From JBEEPE01 sp041191265 (lineage in GTDB: Bacteria; Verrucomicrobiota; Verrucomicrobiia; Chthoniobacterales; Chthoniobacteraceae), in contig JBEEPE010000249.1 in assembly GCA_041191265.1 (NCBI GenBank), forward strand, positions 1-10,882: a stretch of 10,882 nucleotides of DNA, given 5' to 3'. The notes below the pieces were generated by a model that had not been told where the DNA came from, searched no databases, and saw only the letters and a program-made list of their open reading frames with translations. Position 1 is the first letter of the stretch. The number at the start of each line of letters is the position of its first letter. Shown here one piece after another: positions 1-7,013 of the stretch. The position numbers were made by a program, and so were the translations under genes.

Positions 1-8
1 CTGTTGGG

Positions 9-45
9 GGGAAGACGCGGACAGAGTGTCCGCGGTCCCAGGGGG
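9..45 (+). repeat. Dispersed intergenic stem-loop repeat, copy 1
   Basis: The core is a perfect 8-bp stem, CGCGGACA (16-23) and TGTCCGCG (27-34), with a 3-base loop. The left flank GGGAAGA and right flank TCC-A-GGGGG are shared with a second copy at 7014-7051. The outermost stem pair differs between copies (C-G here, G-C there) but stays paired. Similar GGCGGACA..TGTCCGCC elements occur, from memory, in intergenic regions of Verrucomicrobiota; this was not checked. It lies downstream of fic and no protein is evident around it. Confidence 0.55.
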
Positions 46-142
46 GAGTGGCAGGCGTTCTACCTGGGGGGGAGGCGGGGGCCATTTTGCAAGGTGTTCC
101 CGCAACAACTCTCGCTTCAAGAGCGACGGCAACTTCAAGTCA

Positions 143-169
143 ACCGCCCACTGTTCTCTGAGGGGCGGT
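143..169 (-). terminator. Hairpin downstream of fic, possible terminator
   Basis: ACCGCCC (143-149) pairs with GGGCGGT (163-169), a perfect 7-bp stem with a 13-base loop, 38 bases past the fic stop codon. No T-run follows on the minus strand, so it is not a canonical intrinsic terminator. It may stabilise the 3' end of the fic transcript. A smaller 5-bp hairpin (112-126) lies further downstream. Nothing else coding is visible in 1-206. Confidence 0.3.
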
Positions 170-206
170 GGTTATCGTTCGGACTGAATCAACGCACCCC
201 TATCGC

Positions 207-1208
207 TTATGGCAAAAAGTAGCGGCCTGTTTTAGCAGTCCCGTGTTTGACAATCAGCCCCGCGTCTAGAAGGGGACGTATCAGTTTCATTGCCCCCTGT
301 CTGGAGACGTTTAGCTGAGCCCAAATCTCCGACGGCGCCAGACTTCCCTTTTCGCGCAAAAGTCCCATCAGCCGTTCTTGTCTGGGAGTTAACACCAACC
401 GGGTCATGCTCGCCGACTGCAGCTTCTGCACACGCCCCCACACGCGTTCCAAGGTTTGTTTAAGGCCCAACGCTGAATACTCCAGCCAGCGCGAAAGGTC
501 TTCCCCCTCCAACCGTACCCGTTCCAAAGCGGCGTAGTACGCGGGGCGATTTTCCCAGTAGTACTCATTGACCGAAAAAAGGTGATGCGAATCAAATCCT
601 CGTCGGTAGAGCTCCCAAAGGGCTAGAGCTCGTCCTGTACGACCGTTCCCGTCTGCAAACGGGTGAATATCCTCGAAGCGGTAGTGGAGGATTGCCGAGG
701 AGAGGATCGGCGAGAGTTCAGTGGCTCGGGTATTCCACCATTCCAGGAGCTCAAACATCAGGGGGGAAACATCGTTGGGGTGCGGCGGCTGATGATCGCC
801 CACGCGGACGCCAATGGTTCGATAGGCGCCCGCCCGCCCCTGATCCATGACGTCCGCGGCGAGGAGGCGGTGAAGTTCAAAGAGATGCTCGTGGCGGACC
901 TCCTTAAGGCTGGCGTGCTTTTCAACATATCGCAGCCCAGCGAAGTAGTTCGTCACTTCCCGCTGGAACCGCGAGGGCGATGCCGTCACTTGACGGCCCT
1001 CTTCAAGCGCGCGTACCTCCGCAAGAGTCAGCGGATTTCCCTCGATGGCGGTGGAAGCGTGGCCGTTGCGGGTTCTGGTATCCTTCTGGAGCGCCGGAAT
1101 CCACGACAACCCAACCGGCGACCCGAGAATGCGCTCCCGCAGGGCGGCGATTTCTTCCACAAGAGAAAGCAGCGCTGGCGAGATGGTGAAGTTAGGCTGG
1201 TAGGCCAT
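207..1208 (-). CDS. Fic family protein, class II (N-terminal inhibitory helix), C-terminal winged helix
   Basis: Fic enzymes transfer a nucleotide monophosphate, usually AMP from ATP, to hydroxyl side chains of target proteins in the cytoplasm; some also remove it. The 333-residue protein has the complete active-site motif HPFADGNGRTGR at 182-193, including catalytic His182 and the anion-binding GNGR loop. An inhibitory (S/T)xxxE(G/N) motif lies at 52-57 (STAIEG), upstream of the Fic core, which makes it a class II, self-inhibited member that needs no separate antitoxin. The GAYR element at 127-130 is also typical of the family. Residues about 272-330 look like a winged helix-turn-helix, common in this architecture and often linked to autoregulation. 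The ATG at 1208 gives the usual family length. No Shine-Dalgarno is visible, and a promoter candidate lies so close that the mRNA may be leaderless. The gene stands alone. The family call is firm; the target is unknown. Confidence 0.93.
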   Translation of the reverse strand: MAYQPNFTISPALLSLVEEIAALRERILGSPVGLSWIPALQKDTRTRNGHASTAIEGNPLTLAEVRALEEGRQVTASPSRFQREVTNYFAGLRYVEKHASLKEVRHEHLFELHRLLAADVMDQGRAGAYRTIGVRVGDHQPPHPNDVSPLMFELLEWWNTRATELSPILSSAILHYRFEDIHPFADGNGRTGRALALWELYRRGFDSHHLFSVNEYYWENRPAYYAALERVRLEGEDLSRWLEYSALGLKQTLERVWGRVQKLQSASMTRLVLTPRQERLMGLLREKGSLAPSEIWAQLNVSRQGAMKLIRPLLDAGLIVKHGTAKTGRYFLP

Positions 1209-1214
1209 CGAATT

Positions 1215-1243
1215 AGTAAACCATCAGACAACCGATTGGTCAA
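1215..1243 (-). promoter_or_regulatory. Candidate sigma70-type promoter of fic
   Basis: On the minus strand, TTGACC (1243-1238) is a 5/6 match to the -35 consensus. After a 17-base spacer comes TTTACT (1220-1215), a 4/6 match to -10 that lacks the important second-position A. Transcription would begin about at the ATG at 1208, giving a leaderless or nearly leaderless mRNA, in keeping with the absent ribosome binding site. This is a consensus match only. Confidence 0.35.
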
Positions 1244-1654
1244 CTTTGTGACGTCGCGGCTCCTTGGAGTTACCGAACGTCTGCGGATGGGCGAATGTAT
1301 GAATCGCGTTTGGAGCGGCTGGAGCCAAGGAGGAGATTGTCGATCGCGGGATCGCAGTCCGCTCGACAACCTCATGTCATCTACCAATAAACGCGAGCCG
1401 CTAAACGCGAACGGTAAAAAGCAATTTACCTACCCGCCTAGTGGGAAACGCAACCCGTCTGTTCAGGGCTTGTTCAACGGTCAGTTTCATTCCGGGCTCC
1501 GCCGGAACAAAACTTCAGGGTTAGCCGCGTCATATGTCACTTGTGCGTTTCAATAGTCCCTTTCGAAGTAGCATTTCAGCTCTCATGACATGTAAAATAT
1601 AAACGGTATCTTGCTCATACCGATAGAATATCCGGCAAGGAGGTTCAACTATTT

Positions 1655-1755
1655 GGCGGTAAGGGGAGCGGGGATGTCAGCGGAGCGAAGCGGAGCCAGC
1701 ATCCGGCGTGACTGCGGGTAGGTGTTCAGTGGACTGCATTGTTCGACTTACCGCC
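1655..1755. repeat. 101-base unit bounded by 9-bp inverted repeats
   Basis: GGCGGTAAG (1655-1663) and CTTACCGCC (1747-1755) are exact inverted repeats. Inside lie GGATG/CATCC (1672-1676 / 1700-1704) enclosing a direct repeat CGGAGC-GAAG-CGGAGC. A 9-bp inverted repeat at this spacing can arise by chance, so the unit is tentative. It could be a small non-autonomous element or a long-range RNA stem upstream of the start codon at 1780. No target-site duplication was recognised. Confidence 0.3.
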
Positions 1756-1779
1756 CTGTCTTCTTTAGGAGTTTGAACC

Positions 1780-1970
1780 ATGCCGAGGAGTCCTTCAGAA
1801 AAGGAAAAATGACAGCAATGGTCTGAAGAACTATTTGAGCAATACCGAGCGGACCTGAAATCGGTGCAGATGCCAGAATTTGAAGCAATGGCGGGGCTAC
1901 GCCAGAGGTTGGCAGGTGGCTGGGGCGCTCGACCGCGAGTTTTTTGGGGACTGCTCGGGTTTTGCGCATC
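1780..1970 (+). pseudogene. Probable broken gene with early TGA stop
   Basis: ATG at 1780 follows an AGGAG site (1767-1771) with 8-base spacing, one of the best ribosome binding sites in the window. The frame stops after 10 codons at TGA (1810-1812). In the same frame it then reads QQWSEELFEQYRADL and PEFEAMAGLRQRLAG, followed by a short hydrophobic stretch after RPRVFWGLLGF. The Glu/Gln/Arg-rich helical character, ending near a membrane-like segment, looks like real protein. A TGG-to-TGA change would explain the stop. After about 1970 the frame enters the antisense of the neighbouring dehydrogenase gene, so the 3' part seems lost. It could instead be a 10-codon leader peptide, or chance. Family not recognised. 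Confidence 0.35.
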
Positions 1971-3014
1971 TCAAAAACTTAGAATGTCTCCGACGGGCAG
2001 CGGTTTTCTCTGGCGGATGGATTCTTCGGCGACGAGGCACAGGCCTGCGCTCCACAGGCCATCGAGGCCGGTAGCGATGGGCTTTTTGCCGCTGCGCACC
2101 ATGTCGACGCATTGCGCGATTTCTTCGCGAAGTTCAAAGACCTCGCCGCTTTGTTTTGTGAGTGCGAGTTCCTCGAGGTTTTCTCCATCAAAAACCTTGA
2201 GAAATGCGGTGGGTTCGAGGGTGCGGTCTAACGCGCCGCTCCATCCTGCCCAGAGTGCGCCTTTGGTGCCGCTAACCTTTACGGTCTGGTGATGCTCAAA
2301 GGCGGCGAGCGTCTGTGAAACGACCGCGTAGCTGCCGTTTGCGTATCGGAACATCGCGCTGAAGTTATCGTAAAGCATTGGCCGCTGCGGGTCGCGCGAG
2401 TTGCCATAGGCGTGCAGTTCGATGGGGTCGCCGCTGCCCTCGAGGTACCAGCGAGCGAGGTCAAAAAAGTGAATGGGTTCCTCCAGCACCCATGAGCCAA
2501 CGCGATTCCGATCGTAGCGCCAACCGCTCGCTCCGGCGCGGTAAGGTTTACGTGACAACTCGACGAGCACGTACTGCGGATCGCCTATGGTTCCCGCTGC
2601 GATGATGTCTTTTACTCGGCCCCACTGTGAGGACAGGCGCAGTTCATGTCCGACCGCGAGGTGCACGCCGTGATCCCGTGCGCCAGCGACGATGGCCTTG
2701 CAATCGTCGAGCGTGATGGCCATCGGCTTTTCCAAAAGCACGTGTTTGCCTTTCTGCATTGCCGCGAGTGCGATTTCACGATGCGTGTGGCTCGGCGTGG
2801 CGATATCGATGATATCGAAGTCCGTCTGCGAGATCATTTCGCGATGATCCGCGAAGATGTGAGCTTCGGGGTACAGTTTGCGAGCCTCCGCACACGAGGC
2901 CTCGGAAGGCGCGCAGATGGCGACTAAAGTCGCATGAGGGTGCGCCGCAATAGATTGGGCATGAAACTTACCCCAAGCTCCAAATCCAGCGAGTGCGAAG
3001 CGAACGGGTAGCAT
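1971..3014 (-). CDS. Gfo/Idh/MocA family NAD(P)-dependent oxidoreductase
   Basis: Members of this family oxidise or reduce sugars, inositols and related polyols with NAD(P) in the cytoplasm. The 347-residue length is typical. The N-terminus starts straight at the first Rossmann strand (FALAGFGAWG, glycine motif about 8-15), which fixes the ATG at 3014. The family EKP motif, whose lysine is catalytic, is at 95-97. The conserved His-x-x-Asp of the catalytic domain is H182/D185 in EEPIHFFDLARW. The gene is last in the minus-strand run, 37 bases after the SsuD-like monooxygenase gene, so it probably acts on the same compound or its product. No Shine-Dalgarno is visible; the start codon lies inside the 16-base repeat at 3008-3023. 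The family call is firm; the substrate cannot be read from the sequence. Confidence 0.93.
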   Translation of the reverse strand: MLPVRFALAGFGAWGKFHAQSIAAHPHATLVAICAPSEASCAEARKLYPEAHIFADHREMISQTDFDIIDIATPSHTHREIALAAMQKGKHVLLEKPMAITLDDCKAIVAGARDHGVHLAVGHELRLSSQWGRVKDIIAAGTIGDPQYVLVELSRKPYRAGASGWRYDRNRVGSWVLEEPIHFFDLARWYLEGSGDPIELHAYGNSRDPQRPMLYDNFSAMFRYANGSYAVVSQTLAAFEHHQTVKVSGTKGALWAGWSGALDRTLEPTAFLKVFDGENLEELALTKQSGEVFELREEIAQCVDMVRSGKKPIATGLDGLWSAGLCLVAEESIRQRKPLPVGDILSF

Positions 3015-3023
3015 ATGCGCAAA
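3008..3023 (-). repeat. 16-base repeat TTTGCGCATATGCTAC, copy 1
   Basis: Read on the minus strand, TTTGCGCATATGCTAC overlaps the start codon of the Gfo/Idh/MocA gene (the ATG within CATATGC). The identical 16 bases recur at 6960-6975, also on the minus strand, upstream of the acyltransferase gene. The core GCATATGC is palindromic. It may be a regulatory or translation-start element; the function is inferred. Confidence 0.5.
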
Positions 3024-3051
3024 TCTAAAAGGTAAGAAGACTGGGTTGGTA

Positions 3052-4203
3052 TCAGAGCCGCGGCGCGGTGGTCAATGGCGTGACGGGGTCGGCCACGCGG
3101 CGTTTTTGCAGTTCGTTGATGCGGCAAGTCGGAAGCTTCGGCAGCACGTATTTGGCAAAAAGGTCGCATTCGTCGAGGTGAGGGTATCCGCTCAAGATGA
3201 AGGCGCGCATGCCCATGTCCATGTAGCGATTCAGTTTGGCGAGCACTTGATCGGGATTGCCGACGATGGCGCTGGCGCAGCCGCTCCGGGCAAGGCCAAT
3301 GCCGCTCCAGAGATGGTCCTCAATGTACAAATCTTTACTTTGGGCACGGAGTTCGTCCTGACGCTTCACGCCAGCGCTTTGGCTATCCTGCGAGCGAGCT
3401 TTGATTGCCGCGCCCTTGGAGGCGTCGAGCTTGGAAATGAGTCGATCGGCCGCGGCTCGGGCTTCCGCCTCTGTTTCGCGCACGATGACGTGACTACGAA
3501 AGCCGAAATCGATTTTGCGGCCGTGAGCCGCTGCTTTTTCCGACATCACTTGCATCGTTTCGAGGATGCACCCCTCCGTTTCCGGCCACATCAGGAAGAC
3601 GTCGCAATGCTTCGCGCACAACTCCTGAGCGGCGGGTGAGATACCACCGAAATACATCAGCGGACCGCCGTTTTGCTGATAAGGCTTTGCCGGTTCGGTG
3701 GTTGGAAGGGCGATATCGTAAAACTTGCCTTTGAAATCATACGGTCCGTCGGTTCGCCATAATCCTTGAAGGATCTGGATGATCTCACTGGACCGGTCAT
3801 AGCGCGTTTGATTGTCCTCCCGGATGCCCGGCATGTCGGAGGATATGATGTTGATGGTTAGTCGGCCTTTCAGGATGTGATCGAGTGTAGCGAGGGCCCG
3901 TGCGAGCATCGGCGGCCACAACTCGCCCATTCGCAAGGCTACGAGAAAGTTAATCTGCTGAGTTTGCGGGGCCATGGCTGAGGCAAATGCCAGTGCGTCC
4001 TGGCCCGCGATCCAGCCTGAGGGCAGCAGGATGTTTTGATAGCCGAGCGCATCCGCTTTGCGAACGATGTCGCCGCAATGTTCATAGCTGCTTCGGTGTC
4101 GATCCTCCGGCACGCCGAGGAACTCGTAGTCGTCCGAGCAGATGGCAGAAAACCAAGACACTTCACATTGGCGGCCTTCGGTGCGAATGGGGATGGGGGG
4201 CAT
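3052..4203 (-). CDS. SsuD-like FMNH2-dependent monooxygenase (LLM class)
   Basis: This is a bacterial luciferase-like monooxygenase of the alkanesulfonate monooxygenase group. These enzymes use reduced FMN and O2 to cleave C-S bonds, releasing sulfite and an aldehyde. At 383 residues from the ATG at 4203 it matches SsuD length (about 381). Matches to SsuD include FLVALR (86-91), YFGG (184-187), FRSHVIVRETEAEA (235-248), LWSGIGLARSG (298-308) and SGYPHLDE (338-345). These keep the equivalents of SsuD Arg226, His228, Arg297 and Tyr331 as R236, H238, R306 and Y340. The N-terminal part differs: the SsuD segment with Cys54 is replaced by PSGWIAGQDA (61-70), with one extra residue, and the His11 region is changed, so the substrate may not be a simple alkanesulfonate. 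The frame is open upstream to 4668, but that part is antisense to the transporter gene. No flavin reductase partner lies in the window. Confidence 0.85.
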   Translation of the reverse strand: MPPIPIRTEGRQCEVSWFSAICSDDYEFLGVPEDRHRSSYEHCGDIVRKADALGYQNILLPSGWIAGQDALAFASAMAPQTQQINFLVALRMGELWPPMLARALATLDHILKGRLTINIISSDMPGIREDNQTRYDRSSEIIQILQGLWRTDGPYDFKGKFYDIALPTTEPAKPYQQNGGPLMYFGGISPAAQELCAKHCDVFLMWPETEGCILETMQVMSEKAAAHGRKIDFGFRSHVIVRETEAEARAAADRLISKLDASKGAAIKARSQDSQSAGVKRQDELRAQSKDLYIEDHLWSGIGLARSGCASAIVGNPDQVLAKLNRYMDMGMRAFILSGYPHLDECDLFAKYVLPKLPTCRINELQKRRVADPVTPLTTAPRL

Positions 4204-4258
4204 AGGGATGGTGAAACGATTGTTCGGTTCTCGTATTGCTCCTCTTGGCGGGTCTTTC

Positions 4259-4272
4259 GGAGGGAGGGAGGG
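4259..4272 (+). other. G-rich tract (possible G-quadruplex)
   Basis: GGAGGGAGGGAGGG lies in the 77-base gap between the transporter and monooxygenase genes. Four closely spaced G-tracts could fold as a quadruplex on the plus strand, which is the template for the operon. The first tract is only GG. Any effect is speculative. Confidence 0.2.
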
Positions 4273-4280
4273 CGTCAAGA

Positions 4281-5555
4281 CTACTCCGGCAGTTCTTCGC
4301 CGTGCGTTTCTGGCAGTAGCGAGAGGAAAACGAGCCCGAGCACGAAAAAGCCGCTGAGGCAGGTGATTGCGAGGCGCAGGTCCAACGTCGCTTTCATCCA
4401 TGCGGAAAGCCAAATCAAAACAGGTGCGGCGAGTAAACGGCCCGTGTTGAAGCAAAAACCGGAACCGGTGGCGCGCAACCGTGTTGGGAAGAGCGCAGGG
4501 AAATACGCGGCATAGCCAGCGTGAATACCCTGTGTGAAGAAACCAAAGATTGGCAGCAGCGCCAGCAGTGTTCCGTAGCTGTGTAGCTGCGAAGGAAGCC
4601 AGCAGAGGAGGGGCGTGATGACGAGTGCTGCGAGGTGCATCATGAGAAAGGTTTTCTTGCAGCCCCAACGGGCTGCGAGTGGTCCAAAGGCGAGCATTCC
4701 TGCACCTGCGCCAGCCGTTTGAACGAATCCGAAGGCAATCTTCGATTTGCTGGCCCAGTGGGGATCGTTTGACTGTTTCAGAAAATCAGCCGCGATGTCT
4801 TGTCCGGCGACTACGACGCCCCAGAACGTCGCGAGTCCTACCATGGCCAGCATCGCTCCGAAGATTGCGCGCGACCGCCATCGGGGATTGCCGAGCAACT
4901 CACTGAAGCTGCCCATGGGCTCGTTTTTTGTCTCCCTCGCAGCTTTCCAAGAATCTGGTTCCTTGATGCTTAGGCGCACCCACAGCACTAGGAGCGCAGG
5001 TGCGACACCCAGCAGATAGGCCGTTCTCCATTCCATGCCCACCCAGAGTCCGACTGCCGCTGCGAGCCACAAACCGGCCACACTCGTCGCGTGGAAGATT
5101 CCACCGGCGCGCTCACGAGCCTCTTTCGGAAAAACTTCGGCCACCAGTGCCGCGCCGACGGCCCATTCGCCGCCAACACCCATGGCCACGAGGAAGCGAA
5201 GCGTGCCAACCTGCCAGATTTGATCCGCAAATGCCGTGACGCCGGAAAACACGGAGTAAAACAGGATGGTTAACCCCATCACTGGATTGCGTCCCCACTT
5301 GTCTGCCAAAGAGCTGAACAACAGGCCTCCAAACGTTCCGCCGATTAGAAAGATGCCGAGGAAACGCTCTCCCCAAAGTTTCACTAGCGGGTCATCCGCC
5401 TTCACATGAAGCAAGTCCGGCAGCATGTCCGCGCGCGTGAGATTGTAGATTTGCCCTTCGAACGCATCAAAAACCCATCCGAGCGAGGCAACGAGGAGTA
5501 CCAGCCACTGGTAGCGGGTGACGGAGGAGTACCATGGGGTTGGCGAGGGAGTCAT
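4281..5555 (-). CDS. MFS transporter, organic acid/sialate:H+ symporter-like
   Basis: A 424-residue, 12-helix type major facilitator that would import a small solute by proton symport across the inner membrane. Helix 1 (about 16-37) carries D30 in GWVFDAFEG, as in acid:H+ symporters. Loop 2-3 has the MFS signature SSLADKWGRNP (81-91). Helix 4 holds RFLVAMGVGGEWAVGAALVAE (120-140), of which the GGEW portion is typical of sialate and monocarboxylate (SHS/JEN-like) and aromatic-acid symporters. A longer central loop (about 200-220) separates the two halves. The start at 5555 lies 33 bases after the acyltransferase stop. An AT-rich TATAAA (minus strand, 5581-5576) in that gap could be an internal -10 box, but no good -35 is seen. 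The neighbours suggest the substrate is that of the SsuD-like enzyme. Confidence 0.88.
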   Translation of the reverse strand: MTPSPTPWYSSVTRYQWLVLLVASLGWVFDAFEGQIYNLTRADMLPDLLHVKADDPLVKLWGERFLGIFLIGGTFGGLLFSSLADKWGRNPVMGLTILFYSVFSGVTAFADQIWQVGTLRFLVAMGVGGEWAVGAALVAEVFPKEARERAGGIFHATSVAGLWLAAAVGLWVGMEWRTAYLLGVAPALLVLWVRLSIKEPDSWKAARETKNEPMGSFSELLGNPRWRSRAIFGAMLAMVGLATFWGVVVAGQDIAADFLKQSNDPHWASKSKIAFGFVQTAGAGAGMLAFGPLAARWGCKKTFLMMHLAALVITPLLCWLPSQLHSYGTLLALLPIFGFFTQGIHAGYAAYFPALFPTRLRATGSGFCFNTGRLLAAPVLIWLSAWMKATLDLRLAITCLSGFFVLGLVFLSLLPETHGEELPE

Positions 5556-5588
5556 GGCGCAGGGAATGCGTGGGTTTTATACTAAACC

Positions 5589-6815
5589 TTACAACCGCAG
5601 GAAAATCTGCCGACGATACAAAAACTGTGCGAAGAGGATGACGAGCAGTAGGCCGGTGCAGGCGGTGAAGAAGCCGCCAAAACCTTTCACCACCAGGCTG
5701 TCCAGAAGTTGACGCACATCGCCACCGGTGAAGCGCATGGCGAGTGTCTGAAAGCCGACAATGGCTTGGGCTAGGTAGATGGTGAGAGCGTTACAGCCGA
5801 CCCAAACGAAGGGCTGGCACCAACTGCGCCACTGTCGCACATCCACGAGCCAGTAAAAGAGGGCCATGAGCAGCACGCTGCATCCACCGGCAACCAGAAT
5901 GAAGGACGATGTCCAGATGCGCTTGATGAGCGGAAACGACATGCTCCACAGGAGTCCGAGCGCGATGCAGCCGATGCCAGAGCCGATGAGCAACGCGATT
6001 TTTTTCTGCGGATCTACGTTCGCGTTTTTAAAGAGAAGCCCCGCCAGCACGCCGAACAGCGACAGCACTATCGAGGGCAGAGTCGAGAGCAGGCCCTCGT
6101 TGATGTAGTAGTGCTGCGCCTTCTTGCCCGGCAGGTAGAGGAAGTCGAGGTAGTTCACGAGATTGCGCCCTTCCTCATACGAGCCTGTCACGCGACCCGA
6201 TACGCTCGCGGCAATGGCCGAAGGCGAGTCAGAGCCAATGCGCTGGGCGATTTCCGTCACCACAGGCGGCTCCAGTTTAACATCCGGCACCGGTACGTAA
6301 GTGATCAGCCCCCAAAAGCCAACTAGCAGCACCGCGCACACCGCGACCAACCCGCGTGGTGACCGTACGAACGTGTAGATGAGAGCCGCGCACACGTAGC
6401 ACGCTGCGATGCGATGAAGTACACCGCCGAGCTGCACCTCGGGCCACGGCTTGGACACGCCGCCGTAGTAAAAAACGCCCGTAGCGAAGAGCAGCGCGCC
6501 TCGTTGAAACACGCGCCTAAGCACTTTCCCTCGTCCGCCTTGCGTCAGCGCTTTATCGAGCGAGAACACGAGCGACACGCCGACGATGAAGAGAAACAGC
6601 GGAAAGATGAGGTCGTAAAAGCGGAAGCCCTCCCATTGCACATGCTTCAGTTGTGTCGAGAGCAGCTGCGTGAGAGGGTTCGCGCTCATCTGCTCCAGCG
6701 CCGTCACGATGGAACCCGCGCCCACGATCCAAAGCATGTCAAAGCCGCGCAGCGCATCGATGGACATGAGTCGTGTCGATGGGGTAGTGGGAGGTTTAGG
6801 GGTGTTTGCTTCCAT
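5589..6815 (-). CDS. Membrane acyltransferase, HGSNAT/NagX-like (DUF5009 type)
   Basis: A polytopic inner-membrane protein related to human heparan-alpha-glucosaminide N-acetyltransferase, which moves acetyl groups across a membrane onto glucosamine. From the ATG at 6815 it has 408 residues and about ten hydrophobic segments. Signatures are SIDALRGFDMLW (18-29), LKHVQWEGFRFYDLIFPLF (56-74), whose H58 lines up with the active-site histidine of HGSNAT, and GVLHRIAACYV. The frame is open upstream to a TTG at 6974, but that part is a proline-rich run without conserved features, so the ATG was preferred; MSIDALRG at 6767 is another possible start. No Shine-Dalgarno is seen. It is the first gene of the minus-strand run, 33 bases before the transporter. 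Bacterial relatives sit in amino-sugar and glycan operons. The acceptor here is unknown. Confidence 0.85.
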   Translation of the reverse strand: MEANTPKPPTTPSTRLMSIDALRGFDMLWIVGAGSIVTALEQMSANPLTQLLSTQLKHVQWEGFRFYDLIFPLFLFIVGVSLVFSLDKALTQGGRGKVLRRVFQRGALLFATGVFYYGGVSKPWPEVQLGGVLHRIAACYVCAALIYTFVRSPRGLVAVCAVLLVGFWGLITYVPVPDVKLEPPVVTEIAQRIGSDSPSAIAASVSGRVTGSYEEGRNLVNYLDFLYLPGKKAQHYYINEGLLSTLPSIVLSLFGVLAGLLFKNANVDPQKKIALLIGSGIGCIALGLLWSMSFPLIKRIWTSSFILVAGGCSVLLMALFYWLVDVRQWRSWCQPFVWVGCNALTIYLAQAIVGFQTLAMRFTGGDVRQLLDSLVVKGFGGFFTACTGLLLVILFAQFLYRRQIFLRL

Positions 6816-6959
6816 GGGGGTGAAAGGCGGTGTGGGTTGCGGGGTCGGGGGCGCTGATTTTTGAGTGAGAATCGGTGTTGGCTCCGAAAGGGTGCGGTTC
6901 GTTGGGGGCGATTTTTTCTGGCGGTGGTTCCCTTGTTTTTTGGGTGGCGGGCTCAGAGC

Positions 6960-6975
6960 GTAGCATATGCGCAAA
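6960..6975 (-). repeat. 16-base repeat TTTGCGCATATGCTAC, copy 2
   Basis: Exact copy of the 16 bases at 3008-3023, in the same orientation, 145 bases upstream of the acyltransferase start. In this copy the ATG inside the palindrome opens no coding frame, so the shared sequence is not simply a shared protein start. It is followed on the plus strand by a perfect hairpin CAGCGC-ATT-GCGCTG (6981-6995). Together they may form the operon's promoter or leader region. Confidence 0.5.
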
Positions 6976-7013
6976 GGGCGCAGCGCATTGCGCTGTTGGT
7001 GTCCTTTTTTCGC

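Larger units (their letters stand above)
1209..1779. other. Noncoding stretch with several hairpins
   Basis: No convincing gene is seen in about 570 bases. Hairpins are: 1333-1373 (GAG + TTGTCGA / TCGACAA + CTC, with an inner GCGG/CCGC); 1413-1430 (GGTAAA/TTTACC, 6-base loop); 1490-1507 (TTCCGG/CCGGAA, 6-base loop); 1604-1622 (CGGTAT/ATACCG, 7-base loop); and the 1655-1755 inverted repeat. The part near 1585-1605 is AT-rich compared with its surroundings and could hold a plus-strand promoter. No tRNA or recognised riboswitch was found. Confidence 0.4.

Noticed and set aside
663..1556. 297-codon plus-strand open frame
   Set aside because: Most of it is antisense to the firmly identified Fic gene, and the remainder has no recognisable domain.
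1641..1660. tRNA-like GGTTCAA T-loop motif
   Set aside because: No acceptor, D or anticodon stems can be built around it.
1748..1969. 73-codon minus-strand frame opposite the pseudogene
   Set aside because: It is hydrophobic in the middle but has no family resemblance, and its start lacks a ribosome site. The plus-strand reading has a good AGGAG and more protein-like sequence.
4204..4668. Upstream extension of the monooxygenase frame to a 538-residue protein
   Set aside because: These 155 codons are antisense to the C-terminal part of the MFS transporter gene, have an Arg/Ala-rich composition with no domain, and the ATG at 4203 gives the normal SsuD length.
6816..6974. Longer acyltransferase start at TTG 6974
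   Set aside because: It would add a proline- and lysine-rich tail without conserved features. The ATG at 6815 is closer to the conserved SIDALRGFD start.
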